From Pseudomonadota bacterium (GTDB taxonomy: Bacteria > Desulfobacterota > Desulfovibrionia > Desulfovibrionales > Desulfovibrionaceae), in the NCBI GenBank assembly GCA_023419375.1, contig JAEZYD010000048.1, positions 75,669 to 139,668 on the forward strand: a stretch of 64,000 nt of DNA, given 5' to 3'. Below, piece by piece: positions 55,123 to 64,000 of this stretch (position 1 is its first letter; every line of letters begins with the position of its first letter). Position numbers and translations under genes: made by a program. The notes beneath the pieces were generated by a model. The model was not told the DNA's origin. It did not search any database and saw only the letters and a list, made by a program, of their open reading frames with translations.

Positions 55123-56565
55123 TCACCCCACAGAAACCCTGTTTTTCCCCATTCTTTTTGCATGGTAAAGCGCAGTGTCCGCCCGGTGGATCAGGCTGTC
55201 CTGAGTATCGTAGGGGCGCATTTCTGCAAGGCCGATGCTTACTGTACAGTGCAGGCCGTCTGCAAAACTGAATTCTTCAATCCGGCGGCGAAGCTTTTCG
55301 GCAATTTCCCCGGCCTCATTGGCATTGGTTTCGGGCAAAAGCACAAGAAACTCCTCCCCACCCCAACGCCCGGCAATATCCTGCGGGCGCAATACATCGA
55401 CAGCCAGGGCGCTCAGGGCCTGCAACACACCGTCACCAGCAAGATGCCCAAAGGTATCGTTGACATGTTTGAAGTTGTCCACATCCAGCAACAGCACGGA
55501 AAGAGGAAATTCCCGCTGGTGCGAACGCAGTATGGCCTCGGCCATATCAGCAGAAAGTTTTTGCCGGTTGGCAAGGCCTGTGAGCTTGTCGGTATTTGAA
55601 ATATGTAGCAGCACGGCATTCAGCCGCCGCAGCCGGTAGGTCCAGTAGCCCCAGAGCAAAGCAATGACAGCGCCAATGCCGCCGCCAAAAAGAAACCACA
55701 TAGGGTTGATGGCTGACTGCACATTGATGGAAATGTGCTGATTGACCACCCTTCCCCGTTCCTGCGGGGTTATGGTCATCACGCCCTTGTCCAGAATATT
55801 GCGCAGGGTGACATCATTCTTGCTTACGCCAATGCGCAGGTGATTCATGTACATGGGCAATTGCCCGGCAATTTTCAGATTGAACAGCCCGTTTGTGCGT
55901 ATGGTGTAGGCGGCCACCATCAGGGAACGCATGGTCATGGAGCTGCGGCGGCTTGAAACCATTTTCATGGCCTCATCCTCTGACCGCACAAGCTTGATCT
56001 CAAGATTGGGGTACCGCTCCCTGATCAAACCCTCCATTGCCGTGCCTTCGGGAAAGACAATGGATTCGTGCTCCAGCGCTGCCGGGTCAGAAATATAGTG
56101 ATGCTCTTCGCGCGTTATAAACACGTTGGGGTCACTGAACAGGGGCGAGGTAAAGATAAGCCATTCACTGCGTTCAGGGGTCTGGTTGAGAAAACTCAAC
56201 ACCTTGCACTGTCCGCTTTTGGAAAAAGCCAGGCTTTCATTCCAGTCTGCCGTGCGCACCAGCTCAAACTCAAGGCCGGTTCTGTCTGCGACCAGCGCCA
56301 GAAGATCGGCTGCAATGCCCACATGTTTGCCCGATGCGTCTATCTGCTCATAAGGAACCCAATCGGGGTCAACGCACAGGGTAACTTTTTTATGCTCACG
56401 CAGGTAGGCCATCTCGGTGGGTGTGAGGGCCACATCACCAAGATGCGACACCGCGGTATCAAAAGCGCAGGCCATGCCGGGCAATGACAGCAAAAAAAGC
56501 CAGGCAAGCCCGCTGCACAACAGTTTGATGGTGCGGTTGGTTGCGGCAGCGCGTTGGATGGGCAT
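55123..56565 (-). CDS. Diguanylate cyclase with periplasmic SBP_bac_3 sensor
   Basis: About 480 residues. Signal or TM1 (KLLCSGLAWLFLLSLPGMACAF), a solute-binding-protein family 3 domain (about 40-265, TLCVDPDWVPYEQID at its start), TM2 (PMWFLFGGGIGAVIALLWGYW) and a GGDEF domain with RWGGEEF. GGEEF is an active-type signature, and no EAL domain is present. The binding domain suggests it senses an amino acid or similar small molecule in the periplasm. ATG at 56565 follows GGGGGAA. Confidence 0.9.
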   Translation of the reverse strand: MPIQRAAATNRTIKLLCSGLAWLFLLSLPGMACAFDTAVSHLGDVALTPTEMAYLREHKKVTLCVDPDWVPYEQIDASGKHVGIAADLLALVADRTGLEFELVRTADWNESLAFSKSGQCKVLSFLNQTPERSEWLIFTSPLFSDPNVFITREEHHYISDPAALEHESIVFPEGTAMEGLIRERYPNLEIKLVRSEDEAMKMVSSRRSSMTMRSLMVAAYTIRTNGLFNLKIAGQLPMYMNHLRIGVSKNDVTLRNILDKGVMTITPQERGRVVNQHISINVQSAINPMWFLFGGGIGAVIALLWGYWTYRLRRLNAVLLHISNTDKLTGLANRQKLSADMAEAILRSHQREFPLSVLLLDVDNFKHVNDTFGHLAGDGVLQALSALAVDVLRPQDIAGRWGGEEFLVLLPETNANEAGEIAEKLRRRIEEFSFADGLHCTVSIGLAEMRPYDTQDSLIHRADTALYHAKRMGKNRVSVG

Positions 56566-56894
56566 CCATTCCCCCAGACTTGACTCTTGTCGCTTTGTGC
56601 AAAGGCAAAACCACCTGCAGCGCAGCCATAAAAACGTGCCAATCAAAGCAGTACTTGCGGCCGGTCCATCACGGCAAAGCCATCATTCCATAACCTGCAT
56701 ATGAATGATTTTCGCCAGTCCTGCAATGGTGGAAGAAGAATCCACTCCATTCTCCAAAATCCGAAAACCGCAGGCCGGGGCCGAGGAGTCTGTGACTACC
56801 GCATCATGCAAAAGGCCCGCCCCGACCTGAAACCGCAGATACTGCGTTTTTTTGAACCGGAACGGGCTTTTAACAAACAGCTGAAACAATGAAA

Positions 56895-58586
56895 TCAGGC
56901 AACTCGCCCCTTGCGGGTCGCGCCAAGCTTGGCAGCTTTTTTGACATAGGGCGCATACTGCGCATCCATGCCCATGATGTGCTGCACAAGCCAGTCTTTA
57001 AGGAACGAAAGCAAATCCATGCTCAGGGTTATTGTTCCCTGCTTGAGGCCCTGCTCCACTTCATTGACCTTGGCCTCAAATTCCCTGTGAATCTGAAGAT
57101 GGTCCTTGGTGGAGGGGTAATCAGTGTGGACAAAGTGCTTTTCTTCATCCCTGAAGTGTGTACTGGTGTAATCGCGGAGCTTGTGCAGAATGCCAAGCAT
57201 CTCTTGCGCGCTGCTGTTATTGGTCATGGCGCTGTGCAGATCGTTAATATAGTCAACAAGCAGGCGATGCTGGCTGTCTATATCATTTATGCCAAGATCC
57301 ATATTGCGCGTCCACTGCACAAACTTGCTTGAGGATGCACGATCATAGTCGCCGCTTGCCAGGGCGCCTACAATCATGTCCAGCTCTTCCATGCCGCCCT
57401 GAAATGTCAGCAGTGCGGCAGTAAATACCTTCATATTGCCAGAGGTCTGCTCTGCCACTACGCGGATTTCGTCCAGGGCTTTATTGGCGTCTTCAATATT
57501 TTCCGACTGCACGCCGGCCGTGGCGGCCACAGCCTGCAAATGCTGGGCTGTGCCGGACATGGTCTCCAGAATTTCGCGCATGCGCTCGCCAGCCACGGAG
57601 GCGGAACTTGCTCCTTCAAGGCTGAGACGCGCAGCGGCATCCACAGTTTCGGCATTGCGCTGGGCCTCATGCTGAATAGCCTTTACGGCGTCTTCAACTT
57701 CCCGCGTGGCGCCCATGGTTTTTTCTGCAAGCTTGCGCACCTCGTCTGCCACAACGGCAAAACCACGCCCGGCTTCGCCAGCGCGGGCCGCCTCGATGGC
57801 TGCGTTAAGGGCCAGCAGGTTGGTCTGGTCGGCAACTTCATTAATGACAGCCATCACCTTGCCGATATTGCTGGCTTTTTCTCCCAGGCCCGCCATAGCT
57901 TCCTTGAGCTGCACAATGGTATTTTTGAGCTGCTCAATGGAACTGACAGCGCCGTCAACCTGCTCCTTGCTGGCAGATGCGCTGCCGCTGGCTGTCTGCG
58001 CGTTTTCAGAAATCTCGCGCACACGCATGGATGATTCGTGCGCCCCCTGAGAGACCGTGTCCATTGCGCCGCCGGTTTCGTTCAGACGGTCGCGCTGCAC
58101 GGCAACCCCCTGGTTCACTTCCGTAACCAGGGTTGCGAGGTTTTGGGCTTCGGCAGAGAGTTTGGCGCAGACAGTATGCGCCTTGCGCAACACGGCATCA
58201 CCCTTTTCAAATTTCTCACTCAAGGCTGTATTTTCGGCCTGCGCCGCTTGCAGCTTTGCCTGAAGCGCCGCATTGTTGCCTTCAAGCCCGGCAGTGCGTT
58301 GCCGCTCGGCAGCCAGATTGGCTTCTGCCGAACGCAGCCGCCCAAGGCAATAGGCAAGTCGTTCTTGATTATCAGCGCCGCCTGATTCGCCAGCGCCGCT
58401 GGCGATTTCAACCATCTGCTCGCTCATTTTCCTGGCCTCGGCCCAGGCGCGCAACCACATGATTGCGTCAACCGCCACGCAGACAGCCACACCGCCCAAG
58501 GCAAGCCACAAGAATCCGTCAATTTTTCCAACAGCCGCCAAAATCGCCAGCAAGGCTAAAGCAAACGCATGGGAAATAAAAACCAT
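56895..58586 (-). CDS. Methyl-accepting chemotaxis protein with C-terminal hemerythrin domain (DcrH-like)
   Basis: 563 residues: two close N-terminal hydrophobic helices (about 3-20 and 24-45), a coiled-coil linker, the MCP signalling domain with [18 protein letters not shown] (253-270), and a bacteriohemerythrin domain (about 425-550). All seven di-iron ligands are present: H440, H477, E481, H496, H500, H536 and D541. No periplasmic sensor domain is present, so signal input is probably O2 binding to the di-iron site, as shown for DcrH of Desulfovibrio. ATG at 58586 follows AAGGGTGGG. It heads the minus-strand signalling cluster. Confidence 0.93.
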   Translation of the reverse strand: MVFISHAFALALLAILAAVGKIDGFLWLALGGVAVCVAVDAIMWLRAWAEARKMSEQMVEIASGAGESGGADNQERLAYCLGRLRSAEANLAAERQRTAGLEGNNAALQAKLQAAQAENTALSEKFEKGDAVLRKAHTVCAKLSAEAQNLATLVTEVNQGVAVQRDRLNETGGAMDTVSQGAHESSMRVREISENAQTASGSASASKEQVDGAVSSIEQLKNTIVQLKEAMAGLGEKASNIGKVMAVINEVADQTNLLALNAAIEAARAGEAGRGFAVVADEVRKLAEKTMGATREVEDAVKAIQHEAQRNAETVDAAARLSLEGASSASVAGERMREILETMSGTAQHLQAVAATAGVQSENIEDANKALDEIRVVAEQTSGNMKVFTAALLTFQGGMEELDMIVGALASGDYDRASSSKFVQWTRNMDLGINDIDSQHRLLVDYINDLHSAMTNNSSAQEMLGILHKLRDYTSTHFRDEEKHFVHTDYPSTKDHLQIHREFEAKVNEVEQGLKQGTITLSMDLLSFLKDWLVQHIMGMDAQYAPYVKKAAKLGATRKGRVA

Positions 58587-58656
58587 AAACCCACCCTTAT
58601 CGGAAAACGGATAATTGTGCCCGAAGCTGAAAAAACAGCCTCGCAGCAAACCAAGT

Positions 58657-58678
58657 TAAACGATCATATTATCGTTTA
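58657..58678. repeat. Perfect palindrome upstream of the hemerythrin chemoreceptor
   Basis: TAAACGAT (58657-58664) and ATCGTTTA (58671-58678) flank a 6-nt spacer. It is about 70 bp upstream of the chemoreceptor start on the minus strand. The size and spacing fit a dimeric repressor or activator site. Confidence 0.45.
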
Positions 58679-58792
58679 TCGGACAATACAAGCAGCACCA
58701 ATAGCGCAAAATTTAAAAAAAATGTTACATTTATGCGTCTGCCCCCAATTGGGACGGCAGCGCAAACGAGGTCAACGCAAGCGGATGTTATA

Positions 58793-58820
58793 TTGACACC
58801 AGAGCCAATATTTATAATGA
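58793..58820 (+). promoter_or_regulatory. Promoter-like element in the gltI upstream region
   Basis: TTGACA (58793-58798) is followed by TATAAT at 58813-58818 with 14-nt spacing, or by TAATGA with 16 nt. The boxes are good but the spacing is short. It directly precedes the small ORF at 58836. Confidence 0.35.
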
Positions 58821-58835
58821 TGCCGAGGTATTTTA

Positions 58836-58955
58836 ATGAAAATTTTGATGCAGGTGTTCTACCGCAAACATAACTGCTTGTGGTTCCTGCACTCTCGGGA
58901 GCGATTTCACCTTGTAATCGCTCTTAAGGCTGTGCGAGCAAACGCCCGCTTGTGA
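58836..58955 (+). CDS. Possible small ORF or leader peptide, 39 codons
   Basis: ATG at 58836 has GAGGT 6 nt upstream and lies just behind the promoter-like element. The peptide MKILMQVFYRKHNCLWFLHS... is basic and ends at TGA 58953-58955. A hairpin GAGCGATT with AATCGCTC lies within its end, and a T-run (CGCTTTTTA) near 58968 follows GC-rich sequence. It may be a real small protein, an attenuator leader, or chance. No homologue is recognised. Confidence 0.3.
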   Translation: MKILMQVFYRKHNCLWFLHSRERFHLVIALKAVRANARL

Positions 58956-59453
58956 GGCGCGAGCGCTTTTTACCCGCAGCGGTAAACGCCTGAACATGTG
59001 ACGTAAAATTTTGCGAATACATTTTCGCATCATTAAATTGCTCAAGAACGCAGCGACGCCTCCCCCCCAAGGCACCGGTCAGCGATGGATCATGCACCGC
59101 TAAGCGCCGCATGGTTTGATGTATTTTTCTTTGTCGGTTGCCGCGTATCGTTCACAGAAGCGTGAAGCGGCGTGCGCTGAACCATGATAGCGCACCCGGC
59201 TCTCTTGTCTGCCAGCATCGGCGCGCCGATGAGCGCAGACACTGCACTCTGGCAGGAACTCAGGGAAACTGTTTGCCGTGGACGTGCTCTTGCACACCGG
59301 CACTCCATCAAAACCGATGCACCGTGGTTACTGAATGCGGGGCTTGGCTTTTATGGGTCTGGCAAACACCTTTTTCCGGGTAGTTTTCTTCGGCGGCGCT
59401 GCTATTTGGCAACGGGGCGCCGTCTTCCGCAAATGCCATTCCAGGAGGAAACC

Positions 59454-60365
59454 ATGGCGCTGAAGAAATCCATTTTGTCCGCTCTTGCGGCTCTGCTACT
59501 GCTGACCTCTGTTCAGGGCGGTCAGGCGCAGGCAGAGGAACTCACCGGGACCTTGAAAAAAATCAAGGATACCGGCGTGATTGTTGTGGGTCACCGTGAA
59601 TCTTCCGTGCCTTTTTCCTACTACGATCTTCAGCAGAACGTTATCGGCTACGCGCAGGACTATTCCAACAAGGTTGTGGAAGCCGTTAAAAAACAGCTGA
59701 ACATGCCCAACCTCCAGGTGCGCTTTGTGCCCATCACCTCGCAGAACCGTATTCCCCTGCTGCAGAACGGCACCTTTGATTTTGAGTGTGGCTCGACCAC
59801 CAACAACCTGGAACGTCAGCAGCAGGTTGACTTCTCCAACACCTTTTTTATCATCGGCACCCGCCTGCTGGTCAACAAAGACTCCGGCATCAAGGACTTT
59901 GACGGCCTGAAGGGCAAGAATGTTGCCGTGACCTCCGGCACCACGTCTGAAAAGCTGCTGAACAAGATGAATGACGAGAAGGGCCTCGCCATCAACATCA
60001 TCAGCGTGAAAGACCACGGCGATGCGTTCCGCACTGTGGAATCCGGCCGCGCTGTGGCCTTCTTTATGGATGATGCCCTGCTTGCCGGCGAACGCGCCAA
60101 GGCCAAAAAGCCCGCTGACTGGATCATCGTGGGTACCCCGCAGAGCTTTGAAGCCTACGGCTGCATGGTGCGCAAGGGTGATGCCCAGTTCAAGAAGCTG
60201 CTCGACGATGTGATTGCTGCGGAACAGGGCAACGGCAACGCCGAAAAGTCCTTTAACCGCTGGTTCATGCAGCCCATTCCGCCCAAGAACATGAACATGA
60301 ATTTTGAAATGTCTGATGAAATGAAGGCTCTCTTCAAGGCCCCCAACGACAAGGCCCTGAACTGA
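59454..60365 (+). CDS. gltI: Glutamate/aspartate-type ABC transporter substrate-binding protein
   Basis: This 303-residue periplasmic SBP family 3 protein has a signal peptide (KKSILSALAALLLLTSVQGGQAQA). Ligand-site residues lie in GHRESSVPFSYYD and FECGSTTNNLERQQQVDFS, matching GltI/AatJ. It delivers acidic or neutral amino acids to GltJK. ATG at 59454 follows AGGAGGA; the frame extends 270 bp upstream without signal features. It is the first gene of gltIJKL, followed by a strong hairpin. Confidence 0.92.
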   Translation: MALKKSILSALAALLLLTSVQGGQAQAEELTGTLKKIKDTGVIVVGHRESSVPFSYYDLQQNVIGYAQDYSNKVVEAVKKQLNMPNLQVRFVPITSQNRIPLLQNGTFDFECGSTTNNLERQQQVDFSNTFFIIGTRLLVNKDSGIKDFDGLKGKNVAVTSGTTSEKLLNKMNDEKGLAINIISVKDHGDAFRTVESGRAVAFFMDDALLAGERAKAKKPADWIIVGTPQSFEAYGCMVRKGDAQFKKLLDDVIAAEQGNGNAEKSFNRWFMQPIPPKNMNMNFEMSDEMKALFKAPNDKALN

Positions 60366-60371
60366 TTTTAG

Positions 60372-60416
60372 GCATGCCCGGGAGCTTCAGGCGCAAGCGG
60401 GCGCTCCCGGGCATGC
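60372..60416 (+). repeat. Hairpin between gltI and gltJ
   Basis: GCATGCCCGGGAGC (60372-60385) and its exact complement (60403-60416) form a 14-bp stem with a 17-nt loop and only a TTT afterwards. Such intercistronic hairpins protect the binding-protein mRNA and partly stop read-through, giving more SBP than permease. Confidence 0.7.
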
Positions 60417-60472
60417 GTTTAAAGCCCGCTGCACCATGAGATACGTTTTTTACACAGGGATGGAACCAACGA

Positions 60473-61222
60473 ATGCAGGCTAACTGGAACTGGGGCATTT
60501 TTTTTGAGCAGGCGCCGTTCGGAAACGTCACCTACTTTAGCTGGCTGGTGGACGGCTTTTTGACGACAGTGGCCCTGTCTGTCTGTGCCTGGATTCTGGC
60601 TTTTCTTCTGGGCTCTTTTTTCGGTATTCTCCGCACTCTGCCCAACAAGATTCTGAGCAACATTGGCGCAGCCTATGTGACCGTTTTTCGCAACATACCT
60701 CTTATCGTTCAGTTTTTCATATGGTACCTGGCAGCACCCGACCTGCTGCCCTACAAAGCAAGCGTATGGTTCAAGGCAGAACTGAACCCCAACATCCAAT
60801 TTTTTGTCATTTCCACCTGCGCGCTGGGTTTCTTTACCGGGGCGCGCGTCTGTGAGCAGGTCAGGTCTGGCATTCAGGCCCTCTCGCGCGGGCAACGCTA
60901 CGCAGCCCTGGCCCTTGGCCTTACGCTGCCGCAAACCTATCGTCACGTTCTGTTGCCCAATGCCTACCGCATTATCATTCCGCCTTTGACCTCCGAAATG
61001 CTCAACATGGTCAAAAACACCGCAGTTGCCTCAACTGTGGGGCTTATCGAACTGACCGCGCAGGCCAACCGCCTTCTGGAATTTTCCGGCTATGCGTATG
61101 AATCGTTCATTGCGGTTACGCTTGCCTACGCCTTCCTGAATTTTGTGGTCATGCGTTCCATGAAACTGCTGGAGAACAAAATGCGTTTGCCCTCCATGAG
61201 CACAGGAGGCAAAAATGTTTAG
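60473..61222 (+). CDS. gltJ: Amino-acid ABC transporter permease (GltJ-like)
   Basis: 249 residues with about five membrane helices and the EAA loop ([31 protein letters not shown]) that docks the ATPase. It is the His/Glu/Gln/Arg/opine permease type and pairs with gltK. Its stop lies inside the start of gltK (8-nt overlap). Confidence 0.9.
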   Translation: MQANWNWGIFFEQAPFGNVTYFSWLVDGFLTTVALSVCAWILAFLLGSFFGILRTLPNKILSNIGAAYVTVFRNIPLIVQFFIWYLAAPDLLPYKASVWFKAELNPNIQFFVISTCALGFFTGARVCEQVRSGIQALSRGQRYAALALGLTLPQTYRHVLLPNAYRIIIPPLTSEMLNMVKNTAVASTVGLIELTAQANRLLEFSGYAYESFIAVTLAYAFLNFVVMRSMKLLENKMRLPSMSTGGKNV

Positions 61223-61892
61223 CATCGACTGGAGCATACTCCAGCAGAGCCTGCCCCTGCTTGCGCAGGGGGCAATGGTAACGCTCAAGATCACCATCAC
61301 GGCCATTGCCTTTGGCATGGTGATAGGCACGTTGCTTGCTGTGGCGCGCATTTCAGTTTACGCGCCCATGCGCTGGCTCTCCGCCGCCTATGTAAACTGC
61401 TTCCGCTCCATCCCCCTTGTGATGGTGCTGTTGTGGTTCTACCTCATTGTGCCGCAGTTTTTGACTTCGTTCTTCAATCTTTCGCCGCAAACAGACATCC
61501 GGCTTGTTTCCGCCATAGTGGCCTTTACCGCCTTTGAGGCGGCCTACTATGCAGAAATCATCCGCGCGGGCATGCGCAGTGTTTCCAGCGGCCAGTATGC
61601 GGCATCCCTTGCCCTTGGCATGACCAAGTCGCAAACCATCACCTATGTCATCCTGCCGCAGGCATTCCGCGTTATGACGCCCCTGCTGCTGACCCAGGGC
61701 ATGATTCTTTTTCAGGATACCGCTCTGGTGTACATAATCGGCCTTGCCGACTTTTTCCGCACCGCTTCCAACATTGGCAAAACTACAGGCTATGAAATTG
61801 ATATGGTACTGATTGCAGGATCCGGCTACTTTGTGGTCTGCCTCTGTGTTTCAGCCACCGTAACCATGGTAAAAAAGAGACTCAATCAATGA
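61215..61892 (+). CDS. gltK: Amino-acid ABC transporter permease (GltK-like)
   Basis: 225 residues, second permease of the transporter, with the EAA loop [31 protein letters not shown] and about five helices. ATG at 61215 follows GGAGG. It overlaps gltL by 4 nt (ATGA). Confidence 0.9.
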   Translation: MFSIDWSILQQSLPLLAQGAMVTLKITITAIAFGMVIGTLLAVARISVYAPMRWLSAAYVNCFRSIPLVMVLLWFYLIVPQFLTSFFNLSPQTDIRLVSAIVAFTAFEAAYYAEIIRAGMRSVSSGQYAASLALGMTKSQTITYVILPQAFRVMTPLLLTQGMILFQDTALVYIIGLADFFRTASNIGKTTGYEIDMVLIAGSGYFVVCLCVSATVTMVKKRLNQ

Positions 61893-62641
61893 TTAATCCC
61901 ACCGATGAAGCCATGATCATTCTGGAAAACGTATCCAAGTGGTACGGTGACTTCAATGTGCTGAGCCACTGTAGCACGCGCATACACAAGGGCGAGGTAG
62001 TTGTGGTATGCGGGCCTTCCGGTTCGGGAAAATCCACGCTGATCAAAACCGTGAACGGCCTTGAACCCGTGCAGTCTGGCAAGATTTTTGTAAACAACAC
62101 AGAAGTGACCAGCAAAAAAACCAACCTGGCCCAGCTCCGCAGCCACGTTGGCATGGTTTTTCAGCATTTTGAGCTTTTCCCGCACCTGAACATCATCCAT
62201 AACCTTGTTCTGGCTCAGGAAAAGGTGCTCAAGCGCAACCGCGAAGAATCCATGGAAAAGGCCCAGATGCTGCTTAAGCGGGTCGGCCTTGAACAGCAGA
62301 CGGAAAAGTATCCTTCACAGCTCTCGGGCGGTCAGCAGCAGCGCGTTGCCATTGCCCGCGCCCTGTGCATGGATCCCGTGGCCATGCTTTTTGACGAGCC
62401 GACATCAGCACTTGACCCGGAAATGATCAATGAAGTGCTGGATGTCATGGTTGAGCTGGCCTACGAAGGCATGACCATGATGGTCGTTACCCACGAAATG
62501 GGCTTTGCCCGCAAGGTCGCCAACCGGGTTCTTTTTATGGAAACCGGCCAGATTCTTGAAGACTCCCCCAAGGACAAGTTTTTCGACAATCCGGCAACCC
62601 AGCGCGCCAAGGACTTTTTGGCCAACATCATTCCGCACTAA
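61889..62641 (+). CDS. gltL: Amino-acid ABC transporter ATP-binding protein (GltL-like)
   Basis: This 250-residue cytoplasmic ATPase has Walker [11 protein letters not shown]-loop [11 protein letters not shown], signature LSGGQQQR, Walker [14 protein letters not shown] and H-loop VVTHEM. All residues needed for ATP hydrolysis are present. It closes the gltIJKL operon and is followed by a terminator. Confidence 0.95.
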   Translation: MINPTDEAMIILENVSKWYGDFNVLSHCSTRIHKGEVVVVCGPSGSGKSTLIKTVNGLEPVQSGKIFVNNTEVTSKKTNLAQLRSHVGMVFQHFELFPHLNIIHNLVLAQEKVLKRNREESMEKAQMLLKRVGLEQQTEKYPSQLSGGQQQRVAIARALCMDPVAMLFDEPTSALDPEMINEVLDVMVELAYEGMTMMVVTHEMGFARKVANRVLFMETGQILEDSPKDKFFDNPATQRAKDFLANIIPH

Positions 62642-62670
62642 TCGCCGCCTCAGGGCGTTGATAACAACAT

Positions 62671-62716
62671 AACCCCGGCCTGCTCCCTTATACATGGGGA
62701 ACAGGCCGGGGTTTCT
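62671..62716 (+). terminator. Terminator of gltIJKL
   Basis: AACCCCGGCCTG (62671-62682) pairs with CAGGCCGGGGTT (62702-62713), with further pairing of CTCCC and GGGGA inside, then T-rich sequence. It lies 29 bp after the gltL stop. Confidence 0.85.
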
Positions 62717-63034
62717 GCATGGTGTGCGCGGCCCGCGACCTTAACGAATACATTTTCCTCAGTCGTATGCCTGCGCGCAGAAATTGCCTGCACTGCTACG
62801 CACGAGGTTGCCGGGCAGCAGCAAGGGCATCGGTCTGCACTCCAGCGCCTCTGAAGCAGGCAAAGTCGTTTGTGCGAATGCCTTGATATCCTGTCAAAAA
62901 TTCCTCGTCCGGGAGGGAAAATTTTTCCCTCTAAAATTTTAATCTCACAACTACTTAAATTATAACAACTTTTTTTCTTGGCACATGGATTGCATCTTGG
63001 CGAGTACAGCTTAGTAACCACCAGGAGGTGTCCC
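62717..63034. other. Intergenic region upstream of flagellin
   Basis: About 320 bp without a gene. The proximal 100 bp are AT-rich with a T-run and contain the sigma-54 promoter. The distal part could hold enhancer sites for an NtrC-type activator, but no clear repeat was seen. Confidence 0.55.
62978..62994 (+). promoter_or_regulatory. Sigma-54 (-24/-12) promoter of flagellin
   Basis: TTGGCAC-N5-TTGCA. GG at 62980-62981 and GC at 62992-62993 are separated by exactly 10 nt, the strict sigma-54 spacing, and the flanking bases match the consensus. The start of transcription would be near 63005-63007, about 30 bp before the gene. Confidence 0.88.
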
Positions 63035-63943
63035 ATGTCTTTGGTCATTAACCATAATATGATGGCCGACAATACGGCCAGAAATTTAAATGCGCATTAC
63101 TCGGCACTGGGAAAATCCATGCAGCGCTTGTCGTCTGGTCTTCGCGTCAACAGCGCCGCTGATGATGCCGCAGGTCTGGCAATTCGAGAACTGCAACGCG
63201 CCGACATAACCACCCTGCATCAGGGCGCGCGCAACGCGAACGACGCTATCTCCATGATCCAGACCGCCGACGGCGCGCTGGGCATCATCGACGAAAAGCT
63301 CACGCGCATGAAGGAACTGGCGGAACAGGCTGCCACCGGCACCTATGACTCCACGCAGCGCCTGATGATCGAATCCGAGTACCAGGCAATGGCTTCGGAA
63401 ATTACCCGTATCGCCAATGCCACCGACTTCAACGGTATCCACCTGTTGAACGGTACGTTGTCCTCTGACTCGCACGATGGCAGTGGCATGACGTCTTCCG
63501 GCAAGCTCAAGGTTCACTTTGGCACCGGCAACGATTCTGCCGAAGACTATTACTATATCACCATCGGCTGCACCACTGCATCTGCTCTTGGCGTCGGCAA
63601 CCAGGCCTACGACACGGCCAGCAACAAACTGCGCGCAGGCGGCACGGTTTCCACGCAGCAGGCCGCGCAGCAGTCGCTTGAGGCCATCACCCAGGCCATC
63701 GTGTCCAAGGATAAAATCCGCGCACATCTTGGCGCGGTGCAGAACCGCCTGGAAAACACGATTACCAACCTGAATACTCAGGCTGAAAATCTCCAGGCTG
63801 CTGAATCCCGTATTTCCGACGTGGACGTTGCGACAGAAATGACGTCCTTTGTCCGCAACCAGATTCTCACCCAGTCTGCGGTGGCCATGTTGTCGCAGGC
63901 CAACTCCTTGCCGCAGATGGCCATGAAGCTTATCGGCGGTTAG
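63035..63943 (+). CDS. fliC: Flagellin
   Basis: 302 residues. The conserved D0/D1 N-terminal half (LVINHNMMADNTARNLN, SSGLRVNSAADDAAGLAI) and C-terminal half (QNRLENTITNLNTQAENLQAAESRISDVDVATEM, then NQILTQSAVAMLSQAN) flank a short variable middle. It is a compact filament protein exported by the flagellar type III system, with no signal peptide. ATG at 63035 follows AGGAGGTG. The window ends soon after, so whether FliD, FliS or another flagellin follows cannot be seen. Confidence 0.95.
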   Translation: MSLVINHNMMADNTARNLNAHYSALGKSMQRLSSGLRVNSAADDAAGLAIRELQRADITTLHQGARNANDAISMIQTADGALGIIDEKLTRMKELAEQAATGTYDSTQRLMIESEYQAMASEITRIANATDFNGIHLLNGTLSSDSHDGSGMTSSGKLKVHFGTGNDSAEDYYYITIGCTTASALGVGNQAYDTASNKLRAGGTVSTQQAAQQSLEAITQAIVSKDKIRAHLGAVQNRLENTITNLNTQAENLQAAESRISDVDVATEMTSFVRNQILTQSAVAMLSQANSLPQMAMKLIGG

Positions 63944-64000
63944 GCCATCATAAACTAGGCTGTGGTGGACCAAAGATGGGAGGCCCGGGGGCTGTGCCCC

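Larger units (their letters stand above)
58587..59453. other. Intergenic region of about 870 bp between the hemerythrin chemoreceptor and gltI
   Basis: Divergent upstream region. It holds the palindrome at 58657-58678, a promoter-like element and a possible 39-codon ORF (both listed separately), and an inverted repeat TGCGAA-N6-TTCGCA at 59012-59029. The remaining open frames, including the upstream extension of gltI, lack ribosome sites. Nothing else was recognised. Confidence 0.5.

Noticed and set aside
56683..56889. 68-codon minus-strand frame just after the hemerythrin chemoreceptor
   Set aside because: It begins 5 nt past the chemoreceptor stop, which is suggestive, but it has a poor ribosome site and no recognisable sequence. 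Kept out of the gene list for lack of support.

Overview
The window looks like chromosomal DNA of a Desulfovibrio-type sulfate-reducing deltaproteobacterium (Desulfobacterota). The reasons are a periplasmic [NiFe] hydrogenase operon, a methyl-accepting chemoreceptor carrying a C-terminal hemerythrin domain (DcrH-like), a porin-type beta-barrel C-terminus, a very large 2-hydroxyacyl-CoA dehydratase activase-like protein, a sigma-54-controlled flagellin, and fairly GC-rich coding DNA that throws long antisense ORF shadows. No rRNA, tRNA, CRISPR array, insertion sequence or prophage gene was recognised. The DNA is almost entirely core genome, in short operons on both strands.

Layout. 1-2978: the tail of a porin, an AT-rich gap, and a nitrate-sensor (NIT) chemoreceptor gene broken by one in-frame TGA. 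3108-7453: hyaABCD, a membrane-anchored uptake [NiFe] hydrogenase (small subunit, large subunit, cytochrome b, maturation protease). It resembles E. coli hydrogenase-1, and its small subunit has the six-cysteine proximal-cluster signature of oxygen-tolerant enzymes. 7662-12839: a thioesterase, then efp-ftsK-lolA on the minus strand, where ftsK has no ATG/GTG start and appears to use ACG, then engB. 13043-18954 (minus): a cation-diffusion facilitator with three C-terminal domain repeats, trxA-trxB-bamD, fbp-tsaD. 19172-24617 (minus): pgsA, a small unknown gene, ftsB, a TPR gene and a sensor-like lipoprotein in one tight operon, then pcm-mrp. 24763-30702: an M23 peptidase and the 1448-residue activase. 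30835-36231: a small metal-ribbon membrane protein, folK, xerD, a DHH-CBS-nucleotidyltransferase fusion and a HIT protein. 36389-43564: a LapA-like protein, mutS, a DUF1992 protein, an Smr-domain protein, rimI-tpiA-secG and a degenerate Nudix-like protein. 43691-46662 (minus): an inositol-phosphatase family gene, mreB and a double-GAF protein. 46936-51456: an unknown 572-residue protein, rsmE, a RarA-type ATPase and an acyltransferase. 51605-58586 (minus): three signalling genes, a GGDEF-EAL protein, a periplasmic-binding-domain diguanylate cyclase and the hemerythrin chemoreceptor. 59454-62641: gltIJKL amino-acid ABC transporter. 63035-63943: flagellin behind a textbook sigma-54 promoter.

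How the parts fit. The hydrogenase would oxidise periplasmic H2 and pass electrons through the HyaC cytochrome b to the quinone pool. Its oxygen-tolerance signature, the hemerythrin chemoreceptor and the thioredoxin pair all suit an anaerobe that meets oxygen. The two c-di-GMP genes, the chemoreceptors and the flagellin form a motility and lifestyle-control theme. The rest is housekeeping: division (ftsK, ftsB, mreB, xerD), envelope biogenesis (lolA, bamD, secG, pgsA, acyltransferase), translation (efp, engB, tsaD, rsmE, rimI), DNA repair (mutS, RarA) and central carbon metabolism (fbp, tpiA). All functional calls come from motif recognition in the translated sequence; no database search was run.
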